A DNA stretch of 42,037 bases, taken from positions 1-42,037 of the forward strand of contig NZ_JACBGN010000031.1 of assembly GCF_013401435.1 (NCBI RefSeq). Direction: 5' to 3'. This document shows positions 16,440-24,519 of this stretch, piece after piece; the stretch's first letter is position 1, and every line of letters begins with the position of its first letter. This DNA is from Streptomyces sp. BR123 (GTDB lineage Bacteria > Actinomycetota > Actinomycetes > Streptomycetales > Streptomycetaceae). Both the position numbers and the translations under genes were made by a program. The notes under the pieces were generated by a model. That model had not been told where the DNA came from. It made no database searches and saw nothing but the letters and a program-made list of their open reading frames with translations.

Positions 16440-18319
16440 TGCTGGCCCTCCTGGGCGTCGGCGGAGTGCGTCGCCCATTCCAGGAGCCCGAGGAAGGCCC
16501 GGTTGAGCAGGGTGGAGTCGGCAGGGCGCAGAGGCCGCTGGGACATCAGCAGTGCCTGCCCGTACAGCGACTCGACGGCGGTGCCGGCCAGTCCCTCGTC
16601 GGACAGGGCTGCGATCCGGCGGATGAGCGGGTTGTGGTGGTTGAGGACCAGGCTGGCGCGCGGCGCGGAGCCGCGCAGGGCGCCGAGGATGCCCGTCCAG
16701 AGGGAGTCGGCGCTGTCCAGTGCGGCGGTCCGGTCGCGCTCCTGACGGGCCTGCCGGTCGTCGAGGTAGAGCGCAGGGACGGAGACGGGCTGGAAGGCGC
16801 GCAGCACCACGTCGCAGCCCTGCGGCTCCAGCCGTGTGCGGGCGGTGGACAGGAACGATGCGAGGGCCAGTTCGGCGGAGGTCGGAACCGGGTCGAGGCG
16901 CTCCGTGACGGCTCCGGCGTCCAGTTCGGTGACCTTCAGGTCCGGCCGTACGGTCGGCAGCAGGGCGAGCAGGTCGGCGTCGTAGGTGTAGCCGGCGTTG
17001 ATGACGCCGAGGCCGTGGGCCGCCGCGATCGGGGCGATCTGGCGAAACTCCTCGACGGTGCGGGTGAAGTGGATCTCGCTGTGGGCGGCTGCGAACTCCT
17101 GCAGGCTCATCGAGCCGTCGCTGGTCTCGAACGGCAGCCAGGGCAGCATCAGGCCGAGCAGTTCGGCGTCGTGCCGGGCCAGGGACTTCACACCGAGGTG
17201 GTGGACGTTCAGGAACGCGGCCAGCCGCTCCGGTTCGCTGGCGGCGAGCTCGGCCAGCCAGGCCCGGATGCGAGCGCCGAGGGGCTCCCGTACGGCGCAC
17301 AGGGTCTCGTCGTCGTAGAGGTTCTCGCGGGAGGCGGTGGGCCGCAGCGTGTCGGTGTCGAGGACGGCACGTACGAAGAACGCCCAGTCCGGCAGCAGGT
17401 TGTCGGCCCGTTCGGTGAGCAGCATGCCCTTGAGGTGGATACGGTGGCCGGCCCGGTGGGCGGGGCTGGTCGGCTCGGGCAGGACGTAGGCGACGCCGCG
17501 GACTCCGGCGACGGGCAGGTCGAGGTCGATGGTGTCGAGCGGGGTGAAGCCGAAGAGCTGTGCGCAGTGCCCGGCGAGCGCAACGCGGCGCGCGGTGGGT
17601 GTAGGGAACACGCGGTCCCAGACGGCCGGTCGATCGGTGACGGGACGCGGCTCGCCGCCTTCACCGTCGTCGAAGGTGATGTCGTACGGGAGAAGGGAGC
17701 CGTAGTCGCGGGCCAGCTGTTCGACCTTGGCGGGGACCAGCCACTCCTCGGCTCCCGGACGGGCCTGGAGGACGACGGTGGTGCCGGGCTCCGGGCGGGC
17801 GTCGTGGGGCAGTTCGCGGACGGTGTACGAGCCGTCGTCGGTCGCCAGCCATTCGACGGGAGCAGCCTGCGGGTCGCGCGCGGAGCGGGTGACGACGCGG
17901 ATCTGGCGCGCGACGACGAAGCAGGCGAGCAGGCCGATGCCGAACTGGCCGAGGAACTCCCGGCGGGTGGTCTCCAGGCCGTGCTCGCCGCCCCGCTTGG
18001 AGCTGCGGCCGATGGTGGCGAGGAGCGAGTGGGCCTCGGCGGCGGTCAGGCCGATGCCGCTGTCCTCGATGGTGACCCGGTCCGCGGACGCCGACAGGCG
18101 GATGCGGATCTCCGCCTCCGGGTCGAGCGCATGGCGGGCGGTGACCGCGTCGACCGCGTTCTGCAGGAGCTCGCGGACGTAGACGCGCGGGCTGGAGTAG
18201 AGATGGTGGGAGAGCAGGTCGACCAGCCCGCGCAGGTCCACCTGGAAGTTGGCAGCCGACGGCTCATCGGTGCGGGCCTCGGGTCCCGAAGCGGATGCGG
18301 ATGCGGATGCGGACGTCAT
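16436..18319 (-). CDS. htpG: Hsp90-family (HtpG-like) chaperone
   Basis: An ATP-dependent chaperone of the GHKL superfamily, 627 aa (E. coli HtpG is 624). The N-terminal ATPase shows the Bergerat-fold boxes ELLQNAVDA, IEDSGIGL and GQFGIGLLACFVVA. The middle domain has the catalytic-arginine context TASRENLY (SRE as in HtpG), and the C-terminal dimerisation part has LVLNHHNPLI. The tail ends DAQEGQQ, so the eukaryotic TPR-docking MEEVD is absent. The N terminus carries an Ala-Ser repeat encoded by a hexanucleotide repeat. ATG 18319 has GAGGTG about 8 nt upstream. The gene lies 123 bp after kptA and overlaps the TPR gene. Client proteins are unknown. Confidence 0.93.
   Translation of the reverse strand: MTSASASASASGPEARTDEPSAANFQVDLRGLVDLLSHHLYSSPRVYVRELLQNAVDAVTARHALDPEAEIRIRLSASADRVTIEDSGIGLTAAEAHSLLATIGRSSKRGGEHGLETTRREFLGQFGIGLLACFVVARQIRVVTRSARDPQAAPVEWLATDDGSYTVRELPHDARPEPGTTVVLQARPGAEEWLVPAKVEQLARDYGSLLPYDITFDDGEGGEPRPVTDRPAVWDRVFPTPTARRVALAGHCAQLFGFTPLDTIDLDLPVAGVRGVAYVLPEPTSPAHRAGHRIHLKGMLLTERADNLLPDWAFFVRAVLDTDTLRPTASRENLYDDETLCAVREPLGARIRAWLAELAASEPERLAAFLNVHHLGVKSLARHDAELLGLMLPWLPFETSDGSMSLQEFAAAHSEIHFTRTVEEFRQIAPIAAAHGLGVINAGYTYDADLLALLPTVRPDLKVTELDAGAVTERLDPVPTSAELALASFLSTARTRLEPQGCDVVLRAFQPVSVPALYLDDRQARQERDRTAALDSADSLWTGILGALRGSAPRASLVLNHHNPLIRRIAALSDEGLAGTAVESLYGQALLMSQRPLRPADSTLLNRAFLGLLEWATHSADAQEGQQ
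18291..18314. repeat. Hexanucleotide repeat in the Hsp90 N terminus
   Basis: GCGGAT three times plus GCGGAC, in frame just after the start codon, encodes Ala-Ser pairs. Copy number may vary between strains without shifting the frame. Confidence 0.75.
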
Positions 18320-18442
18320 GGGGTGTCACCTCGCGTGCGTAGGGGGAAGCTCGGCGATCGCGAGGCGCCCCCCCCTCACGGATCCCGGAATGAGGAACAG
18401 ATTAGGGGGACTATCTGACAATCTCTCGGGAAATTCGGGCGG

Positions 18443-18982
18443 TCACGGCAGGCGCAGGAACTGCGGGGGGACGGCCTCCACCAGCCACACCCCGTTGGCG
18501 CTGACCCGGAAGACGTGCCCCGCGGCGTGCATCGCGCCCGCGTCCACGCTGAGGACGATCGGCCGACCGCGCCGTGCGCCGACGCGGGTCGCGGTCTCTC
18601 GGTCGGGGGACAGGTGGACGTGGTGGCGGGCCATGGGCCGCAGGCCCTCGGTACGGATCGACTCCAGCGCGGCGGCCACCGTGCCGTGGTAGAGGTACGC
18701 GGGCGGCTCCGCCTCCGGGAGATCCAGGTCGACGGGGACGGTGTGTCCCTGGTTGGCGCGGATACGGGTGCCCTCGACGGCGAAGCGCTGCTTGTCGTTG
18801 GCGGCGACGACGTGGTCGAGCTCGACCCGGGTGATGGGGAAGCCGTGGGCCGCTGCCGCGCGGAGGAGGGCCTCGATCTCCACCCAGCCGTGCGGGTCGA
18901 GTACGAGTCCGATGCGTTCCGGCTGGTGCCGCAGGTGTTTCGAGACGTATTTGGACACCTTCACGGTGCGTCTGTCGTCCAT
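18443..18982 (-). CDS. kptA: RNA 2'-phosphotransferase (KptA/Tpt1)
   Basis: A 179-aa member of the Tpt1/KptA family, which removes an internal RNA 2'-phosphate using NAD+ and releases ADP-ribose 1'',2''-cyclic phosphate. Family motifs are present: SKYVSKHLRH near the N terminus, YLYHGT in the middle and ARHHVHLS, with the conserved Arg and His residues, toward the C terminus; VFRVSANGVWLVEAVPPQFL closes the domain. In yeast it completes tRNA splicing. Bacteria generally lack that pathway, so the natural substrate here is unknown; some bacterial members also transfer ADP-ribose to nucleic acid ends. The ATG has no good ribosome site (GCTGGGCTC). It is the first gene of the kptA-htpG-TPR run. 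Confidence 0.93.
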   Translation of the reverse strand: MDDRRTVKVSKYVSKHLRHQPERIGLVLDPHGWVEIEALLRAAAAHGFPITRVELDHVVAANDKQRFAVEGTRIRANQGHTVPVDLDLPEAEPPAYLYHGTVAAALESIRTEGLRPMARHHVHLSPDRETATRVGARRGRPIVLSVDAGAMHAAGHVFRVSANGVWLVEAVPPQFLRLP

Positions 18983-19063
18983 GAGCCCAGCTTGCCGGTC
19001 CGGCCGGGGCTGCCGCAGCGATTTTCCGCCATGCCTCCCGGCCGTGAAGACCCACTACTCTCT

Positions 19064-19078
19064 TTCCGAGATACGGAA
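19064..19078. promoter_or_regulatory. Inverted repeat TTCCG-N5-CGGAA
   Basis: TTCCGAGATACGGAA lies 37 bp upstream of the aquaporin-remnant ATG in an AT-richer stretch (TGTATTTTCCATAG follows). It has the form of a dimeric regulator site and may be the surviving promoter/operator of the lost gene. Confidence 0.35.
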
Positions 19079-19114
19079 TGTATTTTCCATAGTTCAGTCT
19101 GTTCGGGGGAACCC

Positions 19115-19496
19115 ATGACGATCCGCGCTTCCCTGTCGCGCCGTGCGGTCGCCGAACCCGTCGGCACCGCCGCGCGTGAAGCGCATCCCGGCGGCGGTGG
19201 CGGCGTACATCGGGTGTGCGATCTGGTTCACCTCCTCGGGCTCCTTAGTGAACCCCGCCGGCACCATCAGGCGCGCCTTCAGCGATTCCTTCGCGGGTAT
19301 CGCCCCGCAGTCGCTGCCGGCCTTCGTCGTGGCGCAGCTGGCCGGCGGGGCCGCAGGCCTGGCCCTCGCCGGTCTCCTCTACGGCGGCACGGGGCGCCGC
19401 ACGGCCCGGCGTACGGGCCGGGGTGCAGGCCGTAAGGCCGAGGGCGGCATGGGGGAAGCCCCCGCCGCCAGACCGCCGTACGAGGCCGTCAGCTGA
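19115..19496 (+). pseudogene. Deleted aquaporin (MIP-family) remnant
   Basis: The ATG frame gives MTIRASLSRRAVAEPVGTAAR, like the N terminus of actinobacterial aquaporins (usually ...RRAVAEFVGTALLV). From about 19175 the similarity continues in the +1 frame as RIPAAVAAYIGCAIWFTSS, then SLVNPAGTIRRAFSDSFAGI and an AQLAGGAAGLALAGLLYGG helix, to a TGA at 19494. The NPA box is the second (C-terminal) one. The first NPA and about four of the six helices are missing, and the two pieces are out of frame. This is therefore an internal deletion, not a small working gene. Aquaglyceroporins move water, glycerol or arsenite. It is followed by a DnaA-box cluster. Confidence 0.72.
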
Positions 19497-19497
19497 G

Positions 19498-19589
19498 TCG
19501 TCCACAAGGTTGCCCACAGGAATCCCCGACTTGTCCACAGCTGGTTGGGTGGGTTTTGACGGCAAATGAGTGATTCGCCCTGTGGACTA
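19498..19589. promoter_or_regulatory. DnaA-box cluster (four boxes)
   Basis: TCGTCCACA (19498-19506), TTGCCCACA (19510-19518) and TTGTCCACA (19531-19539) lie on the plus strand, and TAGTCCACA on the minus strand (19589-19581). One is a perfect match to the Streptomyces DnaA-box consensus TTGTCCACA; the other three differ at one base. The spacing is dense (92 bp), the region is non-coding apart from the last 3 bp (the MerR stop codon), and it separates the convergent aquaporin remnant and MerR gene. It is a probable DnaA-binding locus. Confidence 0.75.
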
Positions 19590-20525
19590 CCGGTCGCTGC
19601 CGGCAGGGCCCCGGCGGGTGCCCCTCTGTGCCAGGTCGTTCATCGTGCGGGCCTGCAGCTCCCGTTCCGTCGCCGCCCGGACGAACTCCCCCACGTGCTC
19701 TGCGCCGACCAGTTCCTGCACTGCCCGCACCGTCTCGGCCGGCAGGGCCACCGCCGCCGGCCCCGACGCCTGCGGTGCACCGTCCGCGCCGAGGTGCCGC
19801 TGCAGGTGCCGGGTCGCGAACAGCCGCATGGCGCGGGCCAGCTCGGCATCCACCGTCTGCTGCGCCAGCGGGCGCAGTCGGCGGACCAGCGCCGCCGCCT
19901 CCGCCGCGTCCGCATCCGTCGGCGGCACCTGCCCCAGATAGCGCGCGAAGACGTGCTCGGTGGTGAACTCCAGGAACCGGGAGGCTATGTGCTCCACCTG
20001 CCCGCGCAGCTCCCGCAGGTGCCCGGTGACCGCCGGCAGCGGCACCCCGGCCGCGTACAGCTCGGCCGCCACCGTCAGCTCCTGCGGCGACGGGACGAGG
20101 AACTCCTCCGGACGGCCCGGGATCCGCTCCAGCACGCCCAGCTCACAGGCCTCGTTCACGGCGGCGTCGTCGGAGGTGCCGCCGAAGCGCTCGTCCAGCT
20201 CGGCCCGGCTGACCCGGGCCGGCTCCTCGTCGGTCCACGGCCCGTGCACCTCGGCGACGAGCCCCAGGACGCCGCCGAGACCACGCCCCGCGTCCCAGGC
20301 CTCCAGCAGTTCCTTGATGGAGGCCAGGGTGTAGCCGCGGTCCAGAAGGTCCGCGACCTGGCGCAGCCGTGCCAGATGCGTGTCGCGGTAGACGTTCGAA
20401 CGGCCGCGCCGCTCCGGCTTCGGCAGCAGGCCACGGTCCTGGTAGGCCCGGATCGTGCGCACCGTGGCTCCGCTGTGGTGCGCCAGATCCTCGATCCGGT
20501 ACTCGGCTGCTGCCTGATCGGACAA
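19587..20525 (-). CDS. MerR-family transcriptional regulator
   Basis: A 312-aa regulator with an N-terminal MerR winged-helix domain (YRIEDLAHHSGATVRTIRAY, then RRGRSNVYRDTHLARLRQVADLLDRGYTLASIKELL). A longer-than-usual helical C-terminal domain holds no obvious metal-binding cysteines, so it is more likely an organic-ligand or protein-sensing member. The start is TTG at 20525 with AGGGAG 6 nt upstream, which supports this unusual codon. The gene is minus strand, about 108 bp downstream of the EphD-like gene. Target genes are not evident. Confidence 0.88.
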   Translation of the reverse strand: MSDQAAAEYRIEDLAHHSGATVRTIRAYQDRGLLPKPERRGRSNVYRDTHLARLRQVADLLDRGYTLASIKELLEAWDAGRGLGGVLGLVAEVHGPWTDEEPARVSRAELDERFGGTSDDAAVNEACELGVLERIPGRPEEFLVPSPQELTVAAELYAAGVPLPAVTGHLRELRGQVEHIASRFLEFTTEHVFARYLGQVPPTDADAAEAAALVRRLRPLAQQTVDAELARAMRLFATRHLQRHLGADGAPQASGPAAVALPAETVRAVQELVGAEHVGEFVRAATERELQARTMNDLAQRGTRRGPAGSDR

Positions 20526-20633
20526 TCCCGGCTCCCTACGACATGGCGGCCCGGCCCCGCCTGCGCAGCGAGCCCTCCTGCGAGGGATGGTACGACCGCC
20601 GCAAGGAGGGGTACACGGGCGCGCGGCCCCCGT

Positions 20634-22469
20634 TCACAGCCGGGGTTCCATCCGGGCCAGCCGCCTCAGGGCGCGCGGCGCGAAGCGGGACATCCACAGG
20701 GCGCCCCTGGACTCCGGTGTCACCGGGACCACCGCCTCGTTGCGGACGACCGCCCGCAGGATCGCATCGGCGACCTTCTCCGGCGGGAAGTTGCGCAGCC
20801 CGTACAGTCGTGAGGCGCGCTCCTGGCGGCGCTTCTCCTCGGCCGCGTCCACCCCGGCGAACCGGGACGTGGCGGTGATGCCGGTGTTCACGATGCCCGG
20901 GCAGATCGCCGAGACGCCGATCGACTGCGAGGCGAGTTCGGCGCGCAGGCACTCCGACAGCATCAGCACCGCCGCTTTCGACGTGCTGTACGCGGGCAGG
21001 GTCCGGGACGGCAGGTAGGCGGCGGCCGAAGCGGTGTTGACGATGTGCCCGCCCTGGCCGCGCTCGGCCATCTGCTTCCCGAAGATCCGGCAGCCGTGGA
21101 TGACGCCCCACAAATTGACGTCCAGTACCTTCTTCCAGTCCTCCGCCGTGGTCTGGAGGAACGGACCCGACAGCCCTACCCCTGCGTTGTTGACCAGAAC
21201 GTCCACCACGCCGTACTCGGCCGCGGTCTTCGCCGCGAGCTTCTCCATCGCCTGCTCGTCGCTGACGTCCACGCATTCGCCCCAGGCCTCGGGGGCCCCG
21301 ATGAGCCGCGCCATGTCGGCCGTGCGCGCCGCGCCCTCCGCATCCCGGTCCACGCACACCACCCGGGCTCCGGCCTCGGCGAACGCGAAGGCGGTGGCCC
21401 GGCCGATGCCGCTGGCAGCGCCGGTGACCAGGACCAGACGGCCCCCGAACCAGTCGGCGTACTTCCCCGGAGCCTTGTCCTGCGGGGCCTGTGCGGCGGC
21501 CTCCTCGCGGGCGGTGACGAACTCGGTGATCCACGAGGCCAGCTGGTCCGGGCGGGTCCGGGGCACCCAGTGCTTCGCCGACAGGGTGCGCCGCACCAGG
21601 TCGGGGGCCCACCGCTCCAGGTCGTCGTAGAGCTTCTCGGAGAGGAAGGCGTCGCCGGTCGGCGTGATGAGCTGCACCGGAGCGTGGGCATAAGCGTCGT
21701 CGCGGGGGCGGCTCAGCCGGGACCGCACGTTGTCGCGGTAGAGCCAGGCCCCGTGCGCCGCGTCCGAGGGCAGCGAGGACGTCGGGTACGAGCCGGCCGG
21801 CACCTTCTCGACGCGCTGCAGGATGTCGGGCCACCGCTTGCCGAGCGGCCCGCGCCAGGCGAGCTCCGGCAGGACGGGGGTGTGCAGCATGTAGACGTAC
21901 CAGGACTTGATCCCCTGGCCCAGCAGTTGGGCGGCCCGGCGCGGGGTGGGCCGGCTCGTCCGCTTTTTGACCCAGTGCCCGAAATGGTCGAGGGAGGGAC
22001 CCGACACGGAGGTGAAGGAGGCGATCCGGCCCTCGGTGCGGGCGACGGTCGCGAACTCCCAGCCCTGTACGGAGCCCCAGTCGTGGCCGACCAAGTGCAC
22101 CGGGCGCTGCGGGCTCACTGCGTCCGCCACCGCCAGGAAGTCGTCGGTCAGCTTCTCGAGCGTGAACCCGCCGCGCAGCGGCACGGGCGCGGTGGAGCGC
22201 CCGTGGCCGCGTACGTCGTAGAGCACCACGTGGAAGCGGGCCGCGAGCCGCTCGGCGACCTCCGCCCAGACCTCCTTGCTGTCGGGGTACCCGTGCACCA
22301 GCACCACGGTCGGCCGGGCCGTGTCTCCGAGCTCGACCACGCAGAGATCGATCCCGCCGGTGCTCACCCGGCGCTCGCGCGCTCCTGCCAGGCCCGTCCG
22401 GCGCACCCCGTTCACCCCGTCCACCCCGCTCGCACCCGTCGCCCCGTTCCCGCGCTCCCCGCTGCTCAT
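20634..22469 (-). CDS. Alpha/beta hydrolase-SDR fusion, EphD-like
   Basis: A 611-aa two-domain enzyme. The N-terminal half is an alpha/beta hydrolase of the epoxide-hydrolase type (VVLVHGYPDSKEVW oxyanion region, nucleophile Asp in LVGHDWGS). The C-terminal half is a short-chain dehydrogenase (NAD(P) site VTGAASGIGRATAFAFAEAG, NNAGVG, catalytic YSTSK). The same architecture occurs in Mycobacterium tuberculosis EphD, linked there to modification of epoxy-mycolates; Streptomyces has no mycolic acids, so the substrate must differ. ATG 22469 overlaps the stop of the M24 peptidase gene by 4 bp (ATGA), so the genes are coupled. A Gly/Val/Asn-rich N-terminal tail of about 30 residues precedes the hydrolase. 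Confidence 0.9.
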   Translation of the reverse strand: MSSGERGNGATGASGVDGVNGVRRTGLAGARERRVSTGGIDLCVVELGDTARPTVVLVHGYPDSKEVWAEVAERLAARFHVVLYDVRGHGRSTAPVPLRGGFTLEKLTDDFLAVADAVSPQRPVHLVGHDWGSVQGWEFATVARTEGRIASFTSVSGPSLDHFGHWVKKRTSRPTPRRAAQLLGQGIKSWYVYMLHTPVLPELAWRGPLGKRWPDILQRVEKVPAGSYPTSSLPSDAAHGAWLYRDNVRSRLSRPRDDAYAHAPVQLITPTGDAFLSEKLYDDLERWAPDLVRRTLSAKHWVPRTRPDQLASWITEFVTAREEAAAQAPQDKAPGKYADWFGGRLVLVTGAASGIGRATAFAFAEAGARVVCVDRDAEGAARTADMARLIGAPEAWGECVDVSDEQAMEKLAAKTAAEYGVVDVLVNNAGVGLSGPFLQTTAEDWKKVLDVNLWGVIHGCRIFGKQMAERGQGGHIVNTASAAAYLPSRTLPAYSTSKAAVLMLSECLRAELASQSIGVSAICPGIVNTGITATSRFAGVDAAEEKRRQERASRLYGLRNFPPEKVADAILRAVVRNEAVVPVTPESRGALWMSRFAPRALRRLARMEPRL

Positions 22470-23335
22470 GCTGCTCCCTCCTCGGCCCAGCGCCGCACGT
22501 GCGGCAGATCGTCGTCCAGCCAGAACGCGCTCTCCTCGGGATCCCGGGAGTCCGTGACCACGAGGATCTCCTCGAACTTCGCGCCGGTACCCCGGAACCC
22601 AAGGTGCGGCTCCACCGCCCACATCCCCGGCTGCGGGGCGTGGTCGGAGAAGCGGTACGGGCTCCACAGCGGCGACCAGCCCTCCCGGTGCCCGTGCAGC
22701 GCGTCGGAGGCCAGCCCCTTGAGGGACTGGACCCCGAACCCGAACGCGGTCGGGGACCAGCGCCGCTCCCGCACCCGTTCGATCTTGTGTGCGATCACGC
22801 CGAAGGGGTAGGCGCGGTGCCGGTTCGCGTACCCTTGCCGGACCATCAGCCGGTCGACGTTCTCGTATATCTCGCGCAGCGAGCGGCGCTCACGGACCTG
22901 TTCGAGGATCAGCTCCCGGTGGACGCGCAGGTCGGACATCAGCCGGTCCTGCACCGGGTTCAGCCCGAGGCTGCCCGAGTACCCGATGTCGGCTGCATAA
23001 CCCCGGTGGACCGGTGCCATATCGAGGATGAACGGCATCCCCGGCTCCAGCTTCCGGTTGGTCGGGAAGAACTGCAGGGGGATCCTGAAGTCCGCGAAGG
23101 CGGTGCGGTCCCCGAACCAGGCGAACGGCAGGTGGAACCAGTCCCGCACGCCGCGCTCGCGCAGCCACTCCCGCTGCATTCGCGCGGCCTCGCGCTCGGT
23201 CACGCCCGGCCGCAGCCGGGCCGCCACGGCCTCGGCACACTGGTATGCGAGGCACTGCACCTCTCTGAACCCGCGGAGGTCGGCGGCGAGCCGACCGGTG
23301 AGCCGTGTGGTGCGCTGCCTCGTGTCCCCACCCAT
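22466..23335 (-). CDS. M24-family metallopeptidase
   Basis: A 289-aa protein with the pita-bread (creatinase/aminopeptidase) fold. The five expected metal ligands can be placed: Asp in FILDMAP, Asp in GYAADIGYSG, His in GVIAHKIER, Glu in AVEPHLGF and Glu in KFEEILVVT. The glycine-rich HGxGH of typical aminopeptidases is changed, so it may be a divergent Xaa-Pro peptidase or a C-N hydrolase of the creatinase type. I start at ATG 23335 (MGGDTRQRTT); the longer frame upstream runs through a DnaA box and lacks family similarity. It is the upstream partner of the coupled EphD-like gene, and the two may act on one pathway. Confidence 0.85.
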   Translation of the reverse strand: MGGDTRQRTTRLTGRLAADLRGFREVQCLAYQCAEAVAARLRPGVTEREAARMQREWLRERGVRDWFHLPFAWFGDRTAFADFRIPLQFFPTNRKLEPGMPFILDMAPVHRGYAADIGYSGSLGLNPVQDRLMSDLRVHRELILEQVRERRSLREIYENVDRLMVRQGYANRHRAYPFGVIAHKIERVRERRWSPTAFGFGVQSLKGLASDALHGHREGWSPLWSPYRFSDHAPQPGMWAVEPHLGFRGTGAKFEEILVVTDSRDPEESAFWLDDDLPHVRRWAEEGAA

Positions 23336-23426
23336 AGCCGTCCGTCCGTAGAGCCGTACCGCCCGTAACTTGACACTGATGAATGTGACAATGGCCGGAG
23401 GTCGCGTCAAGGGTCGTGCGCGGACC

Positions 23427-23435
23427 TGTGGACAA
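23427..23435 (-). promoter_or_regulatory. Single DnaA box
   Basis: TGTGGACAA, that is TTGTCCACA on the minus strand, in the divergent gap between the M24 gene and the first ABC gene. A partial copy (TTGTCCGGT) lies 3 bp further on in the opposite orientation. Confidence 0.6.
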
Positions 23436-23547
23436 AGTTGTCCGGTGCACATCAGTCTCGCGTCAGGGTTCGTAGTCCTGAAGGCTGATACCGGATCGCG
23501 CTCCAAGTCTGACGACCGGCGGTTGACGCGCCACTACCGTCGAAGCC

Positions 23548-24519
23548 GTGACTGTCATCGCGGCCGAAGGCCTGACCAAGCGGTACCCCCGAGTGACCGC
23601 CATCGACCGGCTCTCCCTGGACATCGGCCCGGGAGTGACCGGCCTGGTGGGCGCCAACGGGGCCGGCAAGTCCACGCTGATCAAGATCCTGCTGGGCCTG
23701 TCCCCTGCCACGGAGGGGCGCGCCACCGTGCTCGGCCTCGACGTCGCGACGCACGGCAGCACCATCCGGGAGTGGGTTGGCTACATGCCCGAGCACGACT
23801 GCCTGCCGCCCGACGTCTCGGCCACCGAGTTCGTCGTGCACATGGCGCGCATGTCCGGGCTCCCGCCGGCCGCCGCCCGCGAGCGGACCGCCGACACCCT
23901 GCGCCACGTAGGGCTGTACGAGGAGCGCTACCGTCCCATCGGCGGCTACTCCACAGGCATGAAGCAGCGCGTCAAGCTCGCCCAGGCGCTCGTCCACGAC
24001 CCCCAGCTGGTCCTCCTCGACGAGCCCACCAACGGCCTCGACCCGGTCGGCCGCGACGAGATGCTCGGCCTGATCCGCCGCGTGTACACCGACTTCGGCA
24101 TTTCGGTGCTGGTCACCTCCCACCTCCTCGGCGAGCTGGAGCGGACTTGCGACCACGTCGTGGTCGTTGACGGCGGCAAGTTGCTGCGCTCCAGCTCCAC
24201 CAGCGACTTCATGCAGACCACCACGACGGTCGCCGTCGAGGTCACCGACTCGGACGCGCACCCGGACGGCACCGCCGCCCTGCGCGCCGCGCTCGCCGCG
24301 GCGGGGGTCGTCCTGCACCCGGGCGAGGAGCAGGGCCTGCCCGGCGCGGGACACATCCTGCTCGTCGAGGCCACCGGCGAGAGCATCTACGACACCATCG
24401 TCGACACCGTCGCCGGCCTCGGCCTCGGCCTGGTCCGCATGGAACAGCGACGCCACCACATCGCGGAGGTCTTCCGTGACAACGACCAGCGGAAGGGACC
24501 CGGTACCGATGGCGCCTGA
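23548..24519 (+). CDS. ABC transporter ATP-binding protein
   Basis: A 323-aa cytoplasmic ATPase of an ABC-2 type exporter. Walker A is GANGAGKSTLIKILLG, the signature is YSTGMKQRVKLAQAL, Walker B is LVLLDEPTNGLDP, and the H-loop is TSHLLGELE. After the ATPase a C-terminal extension of about 100 residues is typical of the bacitracin/multidrug-export group. GTG start; the ribosome site is poor. It is first of four tightly linked genes (ATPase, permease, ATPase, permease). The exported substrate cannot be told from sequence. Confidence 0.93.
   Translation: MTVIAAEGLTKRYPRVTAIDRLSLDIGPGVTGLVGANGAGKSTLIKILLGLSPATEGRATVLGLDVATHGSTIREWVGYMPEHDCLPPDVSATEFVVHMARMSGLPPAAARERTADTLRHVGLYEERYRPIGGYSTGMKQRVKLAQALVHDPQLVLLDEPTNGLDPVGRDEMLGLIRRVYTDFGISVLVTSHLLGELERTCDHVVVVDGGKLLRSSSTSDFMQTTTTVAVEVTDSDAHPDGTAALRAALAAAGVVLHPGEEQGLPGAGHILLVEATGESIYDTIVDTVAGLGLGLVRMEQRRHHIAEVFRDNDQRKGPGTDGA

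Noticed and set aside
16440..17300. Extension of the TPR protein upstream to 17300 (1,302 codons)
   Set aside because: The extra part overlaps the Hsp90 gene in another frame and has Arg/Pro-rich shadow composition; GTG 16439 has a proper ribosome site.
13575..18418. Long plus-strand frames of about 735 and 707 codons opposite the TPR and Hsp90 genes
   Set aside because: Antisense shadows with no recognisable domains; the Hsp90 motifs fix the coding strand.
21045..22811. 588-codon plus-strand frame opposite the EphD-like gene
   Set aside because: No domain content; it lies antisense to a clear hydrolase/SDR protein.
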